Positions 44,705-54,459 are shown, counted from the first letter of the stretch. The stretch is 64,000 nucleotides of DNA from Maribacter stanieri (GCF_900112245.1 NZ_FOYX01000001.1:2095856-2159855); one strand, 5' to 3'. Notes: generated by a model not told the origin, from the sequence alone. Translations and numbers: made by a program.

Positions 44705-45367
44705 TTGAAAAGAGAAATAATTACAACTGGCGATGGTTCAAAGACTATCCAAATTATGGATTGGCAAGAGCAGTACCATTCTAAGCATGGTGCTATTCAA
44801 GAAGCTTATCATGTTTTTATAAAATCTGGATTAGATTTATTCGAAAATCAAGAAATCAATATTCTTGAAATTGGTTTTGGTACAGGTCTCAATGCCTTTA
44901 TAACACTTATTGAGTTTGATAAGCGAAATTTAAAAGTTAATTATACTGGTGTAGAAGCTTATCCTGTCTCAATAGAGGAGCTGAATCAACTAAATTATTT
45001 AGAAGAATTAAAGTCACTTTCTAGAAAAGATGACTTTGATTTAATGCATATATCTCCTTGGGGCGATAAAGTTGAAATAGTTGAAAATTTCAATTTAAAA
45101 AAAGAACAGATACTTTTTAAAGAAATCAGTGCAATAGCTGAATATGATTTAATTTATTTTGACGCTTTTGGTGCCAGGGTGCAACCAGAATTATGGACTG
45201 TTGAAATTTTTCAAATTATGTTCAATGCAATGAAGAGTAATGGTTATTTAGTTACCTATGCTGCAAAAGGTAGTGTAAGAAGAGCTATGCAAGAAGTTGG
45301 TTTTTTAGTGGAGCGCTTACCTGGACCTCCTGGTAAACGCGAAATGTTAAGAGCAAAAAAGCAATAA
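44705..45367 (+). CDS. mnmD: tRNA wobble-uridine methyltransferase, MnmD type
   Basis: TTG start; 220 residues. NILEIGFGTGLNAF is the SAM-binding loop, followed by YFDAFGARVQPELW and VTYAAKGSVRRAMQEVGF, characteristic of MnmC domain I / stand-alone MnmD. It methylates aminomethyl(-2-thio)uridine at tRNA position 34. The FAD domain of bifunctional MnmC is absent, as usual in Bacteroidetes. RLPGPPGKREMLRA near the end is the family tail. Confidence 0.92.
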   Translation: MKREIITTGDGSKTIQIMDWQEQYHSKHGAIQEAYHVFIKSGLDLFENQEINILEIGFGTGLNAFITLIEFDKRNLKVNYTGVEAYPVSIEELNQLNYLEELKSLSRKDDFDLMHISPWGDKVEIVENFNLKKEQILFKEISAIAEYDLIYFDAFGARVQPELWTVEIFQIMFNAMKSNGYLVTYAAKGSVRRAMQEVGFLVERLPGPPGKREMLRAKKQ

Positions 45368-45480
45368 TATTTCGGGTATTAATATAACTTTAACGCCTTG
45401 TACGTCAATAGGTTTGGCAACTATGTTAAATCGAAATTAAATAGTGTATCGGGGAGCATCAAAAATAATATCTTTAGTCC

Positions 45481-46443
45481 ATGAAAGTATTGATAACAGG
45501 TGCAACGGGTTTAGTAGGTAGCGAGTTGGTATCTCAATGCCATGAAAAAGGATACGCCGTTAACTACCTAACTACTCGGAAAAATAAAATTGTTTCAGAA
45601 GATAAATACCAAGGGTTTTTCTGGAACCCTACTGCTGGTGAAATTGATGCTAAATGTCTTGATGGTGTTTCGGTCATTATTAACTTGGCAGGTGCAAGTA
45701 TTTCTAAGAGATGGACACCTAGTTATAGGAAAGAGATTATTGATAGTAGAGTAAATACATTAGAATTATTGAGGAATACTCTTTTGAATAATGAAAACCA
45801 TTCTGTTAAGTCTCTTATTTCAGCCTCCGCAATTGGTATATACCCTAATTCTTTAAGTAATTTATATACTGAAAATGAAGATTCGGTAGATGATAGTTTT
45901 TTAGGTGAAGTTGTAAGTGTATGGGAGAAAAAAATCAATGAATTTAAATCTTTAGGGCTAACAGTTGCCAAAGTACGTATTGGTCTTGTAATGTCTAAAG
46001 ATGGTGGTGCTTTGCCAGAAATGGCCAAACCTGTCAGAAATTACGTTGGCGCAGCATTCGGTTCAGGTGAGCAATGGCAATCATGGGTTCATGTTACCGA
46101 CCTTGCAGCTATATTTCTTCATATTGCAATGTATAAATTAAAAGGTACTTATAATGGAGTAGGGCCAAATCCTGTCACTAATTCTAAATTGGTGAAAGAA
46201 ATCGCAAAAGCATTAGATCAGCCTTTGTTTTTGCCAAATATCCCTAAGTTTATAATGTATACTGTGTTAGGTAAAATGGCATATATATTGTTTGCTAGCC
46301 AGCGAGTAAGTAGTAAAAAGATAGAGGAAGAGGGCTTTATATTCCAATACGCTAATATTTGTCAGGCTTTAGGTGCTATATATGACAATAATGCTGAATG
46401 TTTAGAATCTAAAACTAATGTGACAAAGCAATTTGTCAATTAA
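45481..46443 (+). CDS. TIGR01777-family NAD(P)-binding epimerase-like protein
   Basis: An extended SDR of 320 residues: GATGLVGSELV (Rossmann), GVSVIINLAGASISKRW, SASAIGIYP, KVRIGLVMSKDGGALPEM and a C-terminal DUF1731 domain. The YfcH/TIGR01777 family is widespread; some members in plants and cyanobacteria relate to cell division, but the reaction is unknown. Well separated from neighbours, with a strong terminator downstream. Confidence 0.9.
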   Translation: MKVLITGATGLVGSELVSQCHEKGYAVNYLTTRKNKIVSEDKYQGFFWNPTAGEIDAKCLDGVSVIINLAGASISKRWTPSYRKEIIDSRVNTLELLRNTLLNNENHSVKSLISASAIGIYPNSLSNLYTENEDSVDDSFLGEVVSVWEKKINEFKSLGLTVAKVRIGLVMSKDGGALPEMAKPVRNYVGAAFGSGEQWQSWVHVTDLAAIFLHIAMYKLKGTYNGVGPNPVTNSKLVKEIAKALDQPLFLPNIPKFIMYTVLGKMAYILFASQRVSSKKIEEEGFIFQYANICQALGAIYDNNAECLESKTNVTKQFVN

Positions 46444-46469
46444 AATATATCTGTTGATCAGATGAAATT

Positions 46470-46498
46470 AAATCCGCCATTCGGCGGATTTTTTTTTA
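46470..46498 (+). terminator. terminator before grpE
   Basis: AAATCCGCC pairs with GGCGGATTT around a 4-base loop, followed by a T-run. Confidence 0.9.
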
Positions 46499-46513
46499 AA
46501 CTTTTGTGACATT

Positions 46514-46545
46514 TTGACATTTTTAAAGAATTGGCAGTACTTTTG
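46514..46545 (+). promoter_or_regulatory. promoter of grpE-dnaJ
   Basis: A TTG -33 element (46514-46516), 21 bases of spacer, and TACTTTTG (46538-46545) match the Bacteroidetes consensus TTG-N17-23-TAnnTTTG. The grpE ATG is at 46582. No CIRCE element is visible. Confidence 0.6.
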
Positions 46546-46581
46546 CCTGCTTTTAATCAGCGATTTAAATTACAATAAATT

Positions 46582-47139
46582 ATGAGTAATAAAGAAAACA
46601 CTTTGGATGATGAATTCTTGGAAGATGCGCTATTAGACAGCGAGGATCAAGAACAAAAGCTAGAGAATGAAAATGAAGAGGAAGAAATGTCGGTTGAAGA
46701 GACACTTAACGATGAACTAGCAAAAGAAAAAGATAAGTTTTTAAGACTATTTGCAGAATTTGAGAATTATAAAAGACGTACTTCTAAAGAGCGTATGGAG
46801 TTGTTTAAAACTGCAGGGCAAGAGGTAATCGTTTCTTTATTACCAGTCTTAGATGATTTTGATAGAGCTATTAAAGAATTGGCAAAATCAGATGATAAAG
46901 AGGCTTTTAAAGGTGTTGAATTAATCAATGTTAAGCTTAGGGAGACTCTTAAAAATAAAGGGTTAGAGATGTTAGATGTCAATGCTGGCGATGTGTTCGA
47001 TGCAGATATTCATGAGGCAATAACTCAATTACCGGCTCCAGATAAGAAGATGAAAGGTAAGGTTATTGACGTCATTGAGAAAGGATTTAAGTTGGGTGAC
47101 CGTATAATTAGGCATCCTAAAGTTGTAGTAGGAAATTAA
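46582..47139 (+). CDS. grpE: nucleotide exchange factor GrpE
   Basis: A long acidic N-terminus (about residues 1-50) and coiled coil are followed by the GrpE core: KFLRLFAEFENYKRRTSKER, LLPVLDDFDRAIKEL, LKNKGLEML and ITQLPAPDKKMKGKVIDVIEKGFKLGDR(I)IRHPKVVV. It exchanges ADP for ATP on DnaK. dnaJ follows after 9 bases. At 185 residues it is intact. Confidence 0.96.
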   Translation: MSNKENTLDDEFLEDALLDSEDQEQKLENENEEEEMSVEETLNDELAKEKDKFLRLFAEFENYKRRTSKERMELFKTAGQEVIVSLLPVLDDFDRAIKELAKSDDKEAFKGVELINVKLRETLKNKGLEMLDVNAGDVFDADIHEAITQLPAPDKKMKGKVIDVIEKGFKLGDRIIRHPKVVVGN

Positions 47140-47148
47140 AAGATTGGA

Positions 47149-48267
47149 ATGAAGGAAGATTATTATGAAGTATTGGGCATCAGTAAAAGTGCAACTGCTG
47201 CAGAAATAAAGAAAGCATACCGTAAAAAGGCATTGCAATATCATCCAGACAAAAATCCGGGAGATACTTCTGCAGAAGAGCAGTTTAAAAAATCTGCTGA
47301 GGCGTATGAAATCTTAAGTGACCCAGATAAGAAAGCTCGTTATGATCAATTTGGTCATGGTGCTTTTGAAGGCGGTTCCGGTGGTTTTGGCGGCGGCGGT
47401 ATGAATATGGATGATATCTTCAGCCAATTTGGTGATATTTTCGGCGGCGGTGGCGGCTTTGGAGGCTTTAGTGGTTTCGGCGGTGGCGGTGGTCAAAGAA
47501 GGGTTAAAGGAAGTAATCTACGTATTAGAGTTTCATTGACACTTGAGGAGATTGCAAATGGTGTTGAGAAAAAAGTTAAGGTAAAAAGAAAGGTTCAGGC
47601 AGAAGGTGTTACCTATAAAACGTGTACTACTTGTAATGGTAGAGGACAGGTGACAAAAATTCAGAACACTATTCTTGGTAGAATGCAAACAGCTGCTGTT
47701 TGTAGTACTTGTGGCGGTAGTGGTCAAATCTTAGACGGTAAGCCTAGTGATGCAGATGCTCAAGGTCTTAAAGTTGCAGAAGAAACCGTTTCTATTAATA
47801 TTCCTGCCGGTGTTGAAGAAGGTATGCAGTTGAAAGTACCTAATAAAGGTAACGATGCTCCTGGAAACGGAGTGCCTGGAGATTTATTGGTAGCTATTGA
47901 AACACAAGAACACAGCACGTTAAAGAGAGAGGGTGATAATTTGCATTATGATCTTTATGTTAGTATTTCAGAAGCTGTATTAGGAACCTCAAAAGAGATC
48001 GATGCGGTAAGTGGTAAGGTTCGTATAAAACTAGAGCCAGGTATTCAGTCAGGTAAAATATTAAGACTAAGAGGAAAAGGAATTACAAGTTTAAACGGAT
48101 ATGGTGCTGGTGATATATTAGTGCATGTAAATGTTTGGACGCCTAAAGAATTGAATAAAGAGCAGAGAGAGTTCTTTGAGAAAATGCAAGGCAATGATAA
48201 TTTTGAACCTAAACCAGAGAAATCTGATAAGTCATTTTTTGAAAAAGTAAAAGATATGTTCTCCTAA
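47149..48267 (+). CDS. dnaJ: chaperone DnaJ with a reduced zinc domain
   Basis: J-domain with H32-P-D34, a Gly/Phe-rich linker (about 75-115), then a Cys-rich domain and two beta-barrel substrate domains ending [10 protein letters not shown]. Only two CxxCxGxG motifs are present, C159-TT-C162 and C185-ST-C188, where E. coli DnaJ has four and two zinc ions. This reduced form also occurs, from memory, in other Flavobacteriaceae. It stimulates DnaK and delivers unfolded proteins. It is cotranscribed with grpE. Confidence 0.96.
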   Translation: MKEDYYEVLGISKSATAAEIKKAYRKKALQYHPDKNPGDTSAEEQFKKSAEAYEILSDPDKKARYDQFGHGAFEGGSGGFGGGGMNMDDIFSQFGDIFGGGGGFGGFSGFGGGGGQRRVKGSNLRIRVSLTLEEIANGVEKKVKVKRKVQAEGVTYKTCTTCNGRGQVTKIQNTILGRMQTAAVCSTCGGSGQILDGKPSDADAQGLKVAEETVSINIPAGVEEGMQLKVPNKGNDAPGNGVPGDLLVAIETQEHSTLKREGDNLHYDLYVSISEAVLGTSKEIDAVSGKVRIKLEPGIQSGKILRLRGKGITSLNGYGAGDILVHVNVWTPKELNKEQREFFEKMQGNDNFEPKPEKSDKSFFEKVKDMFS

Positions 48268-48352
48268 AGGCGAAACATTTTGTTTTTAAATAAAAAACGT
48301 ATATTTGAGATAATATTGGGCGACCAATATTAATTTTCTTTTTCATAGCAAT

Positions 48353-48388
48353 TTTTTTCCCATCCTTGATTTATTAAGGGTGGGTTTT
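48353..48388 (+). terminator. terminator after dnaJ
   Basis: CCCATCCTT pairs with AAGGGTGGG (one T-G) and is followed by a T-rich run. A second hairpin, AATATTGG with CCAATATT, lies at 48312-48331. Confidence 0.75.
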
Positions 48389-48483
48389 GCTTTTTAGGGC
48401 AAAAGCATTTTAAGTTTTCATATATTGATAATCGGTATTTTGTAAAGGATAAATAAAGAGTGTAGCTAGTCAAAACAATTCAA

Positions 48484-48491
48484 TATCTTTG
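48484..48491 (+). promoter_or_regulatory. -7 promoter box of the ABC transporter operon
   Basis: TATCTTTG, 14 bases before ATG 48506, matches TAnnTTTG. Confidence 0.5.
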
Positions 48492-48505
48492 TAGAAATTG
48501 AGTCC

Positions 48506-49444
48506 ATGAGTCATATTTTGGTAGCTAATGAGGTCACCAAACAGTTTGGGAGCCATACGGCATTGAAAAACGTTTCCCTAGAAATTCCTAAGAATAGCAT
48601 TTACGGTTTGTTGGGTCCTAATGGAGCTGGTAAAACCACGCTAATACGTATTATAAATCAAATTACTTTTCCTGATAAAGGTTCCGTCTATTTTGACGGT
48701 GAACTTTTAAAACCAGAACATATTTCGCAAATAGGTTATTTGCCTGAAGAACGCGGACTTTACAAGAGTATGAAAGTTGGCGAGCAGGCACTTTATTTGG
48801 CGCAGTTAAAAGGACTGTCTAAAGCGGAGGCTAAAAAGCGATTGAAATATTGGTTTGAGAGGTTAGAAATAGGAGACTGGTGGAATAAAAAAATACAAGA
48901 ACTTTCTAAAGGTATGGCGCAAAAGATACAGTTTGTGGTTACTGTACTTCATGAGCCCAAGTTGTTGATTTTTGATGAGCCTTTTAGTGGGTTTGATCCT
49001 ATAAACGCTAATATTATAAAAGAACAAATTTTAAGTTTAAAGGAAAATGGTACTTCAATCATTTTTTCTACACATAGAATGGAATCGGTTGAAGAATTGT
49101 GCGAGTATATAGCCTTGATTCATAAATCTGAAAAAATACTGGACGGTAAACTATCTGATATTAAAAAAGCCTATAAAAACAATATTTTTAAAATAGGTTT
49201 AGAGACAGATAATCAGCAGTCTTTACTAAATGAAATGGAAGGAAAATTTCAAATTCTATCTCAAGAATATGATCGTATAGAAAATCAGTTGAACCTTAGC
49301 GTTCAATTACCTTCAAATGAATCTCGCGAAATTTTATCTTTCTTAAGTTCAAGGGGTAACGTAAATGGTTTTATAGAAACTATACCATCTGCAAATGATA
49401 TTTTTATTAAGACCATTCAAAATAAAAATATCGACAATGAGTAA
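48506..49444 (+). CDS. ABC transporter ATP-binding protein (Nat/drug-exporter type)
   Basis: Walker A GPNGAGKTT (about 35-43), a signature LSKGMAQKIQ and Walker B LLIFDEPFSGFDP are intact. The 312-residue size with a C-terminal DUF4162 extension (KAYKNNIFKIGLETDN onward) is typical of the ATPase of sodium/drug-efflux ABC systems. Its stop overlaps the start of the permease by 8 bases, indicating translational coupling. Substrate unknown. Confidence 0.92.
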   Translation: MSHILVANEVTKQFGSHTALKNVSLEIPKNSIYGLLGPNGAGKTTLIRIINQITFPDKGSVYFDGELLKPEHISQIGYLPEERGLYKSMKVGEQALYLAQLKGLSKAEAKKRLKYWFERLEIGDWWNKKIQELSKGMAQKIQFVVTVLHEPKLLIFDEPFSGFDPINANIIKEQILSLKENGTSIIFSTHRMESVEELCEYIALIHKSEKILDGKLSDIKKAYKNNIFKIGLETDNQQSLLNEMEGKFQILSQEYDRIENQLNLSVQLPSNESREILSFLSSRGNVNGFIETIPSANDIFIKTIQNKNIDNE

Positions 49445-50780
49445 ATTACTACTGATAATAAAAAGAGAATATATTGCAAAGGTGCGTAATAAGTCATTCG
49501 TTGTTATGACTTTTTTAAGCCCTTTTTTGATGGTGGGTATGATATTGTTGATAGCATATCTAACTCAATTAAATGACAATGAAAAAAAAGTAATTGGTGT
49601 TTTAAATGAAAGTGGTTATTTCGCAAATGAATTTGTGACCTCAGACGCTACTTCTTACATCAATTTCAAAGATATATCATTAGCGGAAGCAAAAGATTCT
49701 ACGGTAAGTTTAGGCTTTTATGGGCTTATTTATTTACCTAACGAATCTAACTTAGAACAAGTAGCGCAACGAGCATTTTTTTATAGTAAAGATGCGCCAA
49801 GCGCAACCGTATTAGATAAGTTAGAGAATTCTATTACTAGTAGATTACGTCAAGAAAGATTACGAGAGCTTGGCTTATCGCCAAAAGAGTATGCCGAAAT
49901 GGATCGTAGTTACAATATAAATATTGAAACTTTTGATGGACTTCAGAATATTAAAGGAATCAATGAGATTAAGGCTATAATCGGGGGTGCATTCGGGTAT
50001 CTTATAATGATGTTTATTATTATTTACGGAGGTTTTGTAATGCGTAGTGTCATTGAGGAAAAAACAAGTAGAATTATTGAAGTTATTATATCATCGGTAA
50101 AGCCTTTTCATTTAATGATGGGTAAAATTATTGGTACTTCACTTGCGGGTATTACACAATTTGCAATTTGGATTGTATCAGGTGCTATCTTACTTTTTAT
50201 AGGTCTAGCTATTTTTGATATTGATCCAGCTAGTTTAACCAAAGGTGGCGGTATGGCATCAGGTATGGCTAGTGGTGCCAACGTGGATGTAGACGCATTG
50301 ACTCAGAACATACAATTGTATGCGCAAGAAATATTTGAAATACCCATTATTGCTATGCTGGTATTTTTTATTATTTATTTTGTCTTGGGCTATTTAATTT
50401 ACAGTTCTATTTATGCGGCCATAGGTGCTGCGGTAGATAATGAAACCGACACTCAGCAATTTATTTTTCCAGTAATTTTGCCGTTAATGTTAGCTATTTA
50501 TGTCGGTTTCTTTTCCGTATTCAGTAACCCTAACGGACCCATAGCTGTTGCTTTTTCTCTTTTTCCTTTAACATCACCAATTGTAATGTTAATGCGATTA
50601 CCTTGGGGTATAGGTGAAGGTGGTGTACCGTTGTGGCAATTGATTACATCAATTTTAATATTAATAGGTACTTTTATAGGTATTGTATGGGTAGCAGCAA
50701 AAATTTATCGTGTTGGTATACTTATGTACGGTAAAAAACCTAGCTATAAAGAATTGTATAAGTGGCTTAAATATTCATGA
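49437..50780 (+). CDS. ABC transporter permease (NatB/ABC2 type)
   Basis: From ATG 49437 the protein is 447 residues. KREYIAKVRNKSFVVMTFLSP with one N-terminal membrane span, a large periplasmic domain and five or more spans in the C-terminal half fit the NatB/ABC-2 family; MRSVIEEKTSRIIEVIISSVKP is the usual coupling-helix region. It forms the channel with the ATPase encoded immediately upstream. The mscS gene overlaps its end by 4 bases, so the three genes are one operon. Confidence 0.9.
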   Translation: MSKLLLIIKREYIAKVRNKSFVVMTFLSPFLMVGMILLIAYLTQLNDNEKKVIGVLNESGYFANEFVTSDATSYINFKDISLAEAKDSTVSLGFYGLIYLPNESNLEQVAQRAFFYSKDAPSATVLDKLENSITSRLRQERLRELGLSPKEYAEMDRSYNINIETFDGLQNIKGINEIKAIIGGAFGYLIMMFIIIYGGFVMRSVIEEKTSRIIEVIISSVKPFHLMMGKIIGTSLAGITQFAIWIVSGAILLFIGLAIFDIDPASLTKGGGMASGMASGANVDVDALTQNIQLYAQEIFEIPIIAMLVFFIIYFVLGYLIYSSIYAAIGAAVDNETDTQQFIFPVILPLMLAIYVGFFSVFSNPNGPIAVAFSLFPLTSPIVMLMRLPWGIGEGGVPLWQLITSILILIGTFIGIVWVAAKIYRVGILMYGKKPSYKELYKWLKYS

Positions 50781-51715
50781 TGATTCAGGAGGGCACAGAA
50801 AAAATCAAAGAAATAATTGAAGACGATGTTTGGGGGACTATTAAGAAATTTTTAGACCTTGGATATCAATTCGGTGATGGTGAAAAATCTATTCACATTA
50901 CGGTAGGTCTTCTTTTGTTGCTAACATTAGCTTTTCTATTGACCAGTACTGTTCTGCAAGCTATTCGTAGGTTTTTCACCAGAAAAATGGAGGCTGAAGA
51001 TAAACTTAAGTTTATCAGCATATTTAAGTTTATTAAGTATTTAGTTTATGTAGTGGTCATACTTTTTACAATGAGCGCGGCCGGTATAAACATTACTATA
51101 CTAATTACGGCATCTGCAGCATTATTTGTTGGTCTTGGTTTGGCTTTACAAGACATTTTTCAAGATATCATTGGTGGAGTTTTTATTATAGTAGATAAGT
51201 CTTTAAGAGTAGGTGATATCATAGAAATAGATAATAGGGTAGGTAAGGTCTTTGAAATTAAATTGCGCACTACTAGGGCAATTACTAGAGATGACAAAGT
51301 GATTATAATTCCTAACCATAAGTTTATTAGTGACATCGTTTATAATTATACGCAAAATCATAAAACAACTAGGGAGTTAGTACGTATTGGTGTTGCTTAT
51401 GGAAGTGATATAGAATTAGTGACCAAGTTGCTTTTAGAAGTAGTTGGTACGCAAAGAAGTATATTAAAAAGTCCAAAACCGTTTGTAATCTTTGAAGATT
51501 TTGGAGATTCGGCATTAATATTTACAGTAAATTTTTATTTGACCGATAGTTTTACAGACCCAAAAATAAAAAGTGAAGTAAGATATAAGATTGATGCTGC
51601 TTTTAGAAAGAACAATATTTCCATTCCTTTTCCTCAAAGAGATATTCATTTATATCAACAAGGACCTTTTCAACATAGCAATGTTTCTAATGCAGAGAAT
51701 AATAAAAAAACTTAG
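50777..51715 (+). CDS. mscS: small-conductance mechanosensitive channel (MscS family)
   Basis: Three membrane segments are followed by the MscS beta domain: LITASAALFVGLGLALQDIF is the pore-lining TM3, then GGVFIIVDKSLRVGDIIEI and VIIIPNHKFISD. The 312-residue length is slightly above E. coli MscS (286). It opens under membrane tension to release solutes during hypo-osmotic shock. It overlaps the permease gene by 4 bases and the following barrel gene by about 26. Confidence 0.93.
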   Translation: MMIQEGTEKIKEIIEDDVWGTIKKFLDLGYQFGDGEKSIHITVGLLLLLTLAFLLTSTVLQAIRRFFTRKMEAEDKLKFISIFKFIKYLVYVVVILFTMSAAGINITILITASAALFVGLGLALQDIFQDIIGGVFIIVDKSLRVGDIIEIDNRVGKVFEIKLRTTRAITRDDKVIIIPNHKFISDIVYNYTQNHKTTRELVRIGVAYGSDIELVTKLLLEVVGTQRSILKSPKPFVIFEDFGDSALIFTVNFYLTDSFTDPKIKSEVRYKIDAAFRKNNISIPFPQRDIHLYQQGPFQHSNVSNAENNKKT

Positions 51716-52583
51716 GGGTACTTTTCTTTTCGTTGGTTTGGTGCTTTCTGCTATTAATATAGTCGTTGGGCAAACTCCAGATGTTTTTAGGTTAGAATAT
51801 ATGTTGATGCCAGAGAATAGTGGTGACGTAGAAACATCGCGCATAAAGCTGGTTTTAAATGTGCCATTGGCAGTACGAGAGAAAAAAGATTACTTGGTAT
51901 TAGGCGCGGAGTACAATAGGTATAACTTTGAAGTGCCAGATGATTTGTTTCCTAATTCTGACGATTTAAGTAAGTTTCATGTATTGGATGTCAACTTAGC
52001 ATATATGTATAAGCTAACTGAGAAATGGCGCTTAATAGCAGTGGTAACCCCACGGTGGTCTACTAACTTTGTGGAAGAGTTACAGGAAGATGATTTTAAC
52101 ATGAACTATACCGCAGGTGCATACAAAAATGTAAAAGATGTTGAGAAACCTTATATGCTAGTGTTAGGTATTTCTTATAATGGTACCTCACCAATAGATA
52201 TTCCTTTGCCTTTTGTGTACTATGAGAAAAGATTTCACCCTAATTGGTCATATATACTTGGAGCACCTAAGTCTGGTATGAAATACTTCACTAAAAAGGG
52301 ACATTTTTTTCAGACCGAAATTTTTTTAGATGGTTATTACGTTAATATTCAAAACGATATTTTATTACCTGGTAATAATTTATCTACCGATGTTTCTTCT
52401 ACGGCATTATTATTGACATTAGGGTATCAGTATAAAATAACTAAAGATATGTCCGTTTACTTTATAGGTGGTCGTTCTATTTATCAAAACAGTGCACTAA
52501 GAAATGAAGAAAGAGATGATATTTTTACGTTGAACGATGCATCAGGACTTTATTTTAGAACAGGAATAAGAATAGGAATTTAA
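51690..52583 (+). CDS. predicted outer-membrane beta-barrel protein, DUF6268-like
   Basis: From ATG 51690 the protein has 297 residues, with a signal peptide (ending about VVG before QTPDV) and alternating beta strands to the end, FRTGIRIGI. VLDVNLAYMYKLTEKWRLIAVVTPRW and YYEKRFHPNWSYILGAP fit the DUF6268 barrel family. Upstream frames inside mscS are rejected because they lack an export signal. It is the last gene of the mscS operon and lies 9 bases before a response-regulator gene. Function unknown. Confidence 0.75.
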   Translation: MQRIIKKLRGTFLFVGLVLSAINIVVGQTPDVFRLEYMLMPENSGDVETSRIKLVLNVPLAVREKKDYLVLGAEYNRYNFEVPDDLFPNSDDLSKFHVLDVNLAYMYKLTEKWRLIAVVTPRWSTNFVEELQEDDFNMNYTAGAYKNVKDVEKPYMLVLGISYNGTSPIDIPLPFVYYEKRFHPNWSYILGAPKSGMKYFTKKGHFFQTEIFLDGYYVNIQNDILLPGNNLSTDVSSTALLLTLGYQYKITKDMSVYFIGGRSIYQNSALRNEERDDIFTLNDASGLYFRTGIRIGI

Positions 52584-52592
52584 AAAGCAGTT

Positions 52593-53756
52593 ATGTCAAA
52601 AATATTAGTAATCGAAGATGAAGCGGCAATTAGAAGAGTTTTGGTTAAAATTCTATCTGAAGAGAATGATGCGTACTCTGTTGAGGAAGCTGAAGATGGA
52701 TTGAAAGGAATTGAAACCATAAAGAATAATGATTACGACTTGGTGCTTTGCGATATAAAAATGCCAAAAATGGATGGTGTAGAGGTTCTAGAAGCTGCTC
52801 GAAAAATTAAGCCAGAAATTCCTTTTATCATGATTTCTGGGCATGGAGATTTAGATACTGCAGTTAATACCATGAGATTAGGTGCCTTTGATTATATATC
52901 AAAACCACCAGATTTAAATAGATTACTTACTACAGTTAGAAATGCCTTAGATAGAAAAGTTCTGGTTGTAGAGAATAAGAACTTGAAGAAAAAGGTGAGC
53001 AAGAACTATGAGATGATCGGTGAAAGTGGCGAAATTAATACGATCAAGGAAATGATCGAGAAAGTAGCTCCTACAGATGCCCGTGTATTAATTACAGGGT
53101 CTAATGGTACCGGTAAAGAGCTTGTAGCACATTGGCTACATGAAAAAAGTGCAAGAAGCTCAGGTTCGTTTATAGAGGTCAACTGTGCTGCTATTCCTTC
53201 AGAATTAATAGAGAGTGAACTATTTGGGCATGTAAAAGGTGCATTTACATCTGCCGTAAAAGATAGGGCGGGTAAATTTGAAGCTGCTAATAAAGGAACA
53301 ATCTTTTTAGATGAGATTGGTGATATGAGTCTTTCCGCGCAAGCAAAAGTTCTAAGAGCACTTCAAGAAAGTAAGATTTCTCGTGTTGGAACGGATAAAG
53401 ACATAAAGGTTGATGTTCGTGTAATTGCTGCAACCAATAAAGATTTAAAAAAGGAAATTGAGGAAGGTAACTTTAGAGAAGATTTATACCATAGATTGGC
53501 AGTTATTCTAATTCAAGTGCCTAGTTTAAACGATAGACGTGATGATATACCATTACTGATTGAGCATTTTTCTAAGAAAATTACAGAAGAGCAAGGCATG
53601 GCTGCTAAAACGTTTTCAGATACGGCTATAAAACTGCTTAAAGCCTATGATTGGACCGGTAATATTCGTGAACTAAGAAATGTTGTAGAACGACTAATTA
53701 TTCTTGGAGGACAAGATGTATCGGAAGATGATGTAAAACTATTTGCAAGTAAATAA
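52593..53756 (+). CDS. sigma-54-interacting response regulator without DNA-binding domain
   Basis: A receiver domain with Asp54 (LCDIKMP) is followed by an AAA+ domain: Walker A GSNGTGKE (169-176), GAFTSA (216-221) for sigma-54 contact, LDEIGDMS and the sensor-2 region NIRELRNVVERL. The protein ends at 387, about where the AAA+ domain ends, so the C-terminal Fis-type HTH of NtrC-like proteins is missing. It could act from solution, as FlgR of Helicobacter does. The partner kinase is not adjacent. The barrel gene 9 bases upstream may be cotranscribed. Confidence 0.92.
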   Translation: MSKILVIEDEAAIRRVLVKILSEENDAYSVEEAEDGLKGIETIKNNDYDLVLCDIKMPKMDGVEVLEAARKIKPEIPFIMISGHGDLDTAVNTMRLGAFDYISKPPDLNRLLTTVRNALDRKVLVVENKNLKKKVSKNYEMIGESGEINTIKEMIEKVAPTDARVLITGSNGTGKELVAHWLHEKSARSSGSFIEVNCAAIPSELIESELFGHVKGAFTSAVKDRAGKFEAANKGTIFLDEIGDMSLSAQAKVLRALQESKISRVGTDKDIKVDVRVIAATNKDLKKEIEEGNFREDLYHRLAVILIQVPSLNDRRDDIPLLIEHFSKKITEEQGMAAKTFSDTAIKLLKAYDWTGNIRELRNVVERLIILGGQDVSEDDVKLFASK

Positions 53757-53766
53757 CTTGGCCAAA

Positions 53767-54459
53767 TTATTTTTTTGCACAGTCACCTATTTTGTTCAAA
53801 GCTTCTTGGGTAATTTCTTTGGTACGTAAGTTGTAATATTTGCTTCCTTCTGAGATGTTAGGTTTTAGCAATTGAGCTTCGCTTTCATTGAAAATTCTTG
53901 TAGCAAAAGCAGTAGCATCTTTACAGTTGACAGTTTGAACAACTTTATCTAATGAAACTCGATATTTTTCTAGTGAAATATCAATATTTTCAAATATGTT
54001 TTTATCAAATTTTACTTTTTTTCCTGTTTTAACTTCCGTGGATGAATTTGTATTTACCGACAGTTCATTATTAGAGTATATACTATCATGAATATCATGA
54101 GATTCTAATACTAAAATTGTGTTATCCGTAAGTTCAATAGATTCGTTCAAATAACTAATTGTTCCTTCTAGTGTAGTTGATTTTGTTGCAAGTGTTAAAA
54201 CCTCAATGTTCTCGTACACACTTGTTTTGGCATACGTACATCCACAAACCTTTAATTGATCTTTTGATTTTTCTAAGGCGTTTAATGCTTTGTAAGCATA
54301 AAACCTAGCTTGGTTTATATCTTGGGTACTTAATGCAGCAGTTATCTGTGATTTTGCGTAACCCATGTTAGAATTTGCATATTCACATTCTACATTAGCT
54401 GTAAATGAGGACAAGGATACTAGTGCAATAACGCAGAAAAAATAGATATTTTTCTTCAT
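53767..54459 (-). CDS. exported hypothetical protein (230 aa)
   Basis: A signal peptide (residues 1-21, ending FTA before NVECEY) precedes a helical, Ser/Thr-rich protein with four or five Cys (CEYANS, CGCTY, NCKD, DCAKK) that could form disulfides. QARFYAYKALNALEKSK looks like a TPR-like helix pair. I do not recognise a family. It is convergent with the response-regulator gene and 10 bases from it. Confidence 0.75.
   Translation of the reverse strand: MKKNIYFFCVIALVSLSSFTANVECEYANSNMGYAKSQITAALSTQDINQARFYAYKALNALEKSKDQLKVCGCTYAKTSVYENIEVLTLATKSTTLEGTISYLNESIELTDNTILVLESHDIHDSIYSNNELSVNTNSSTEVKTGKKVKFDKNIFENIDISLEKYRVSLDKVVQTVNCKDATAFATRIFNESEAQLLKPNISEGSKYYNLRTKEITQEALNKIGDCAKK

Noticed and set aside
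47370-47500. GGCGGCGG-type repeats resembling a short tandem array
   Set aside because: They encode the Gly/Phe-rich linker of DnaJ and are codon-level repetition, not a CRISPR or other array.
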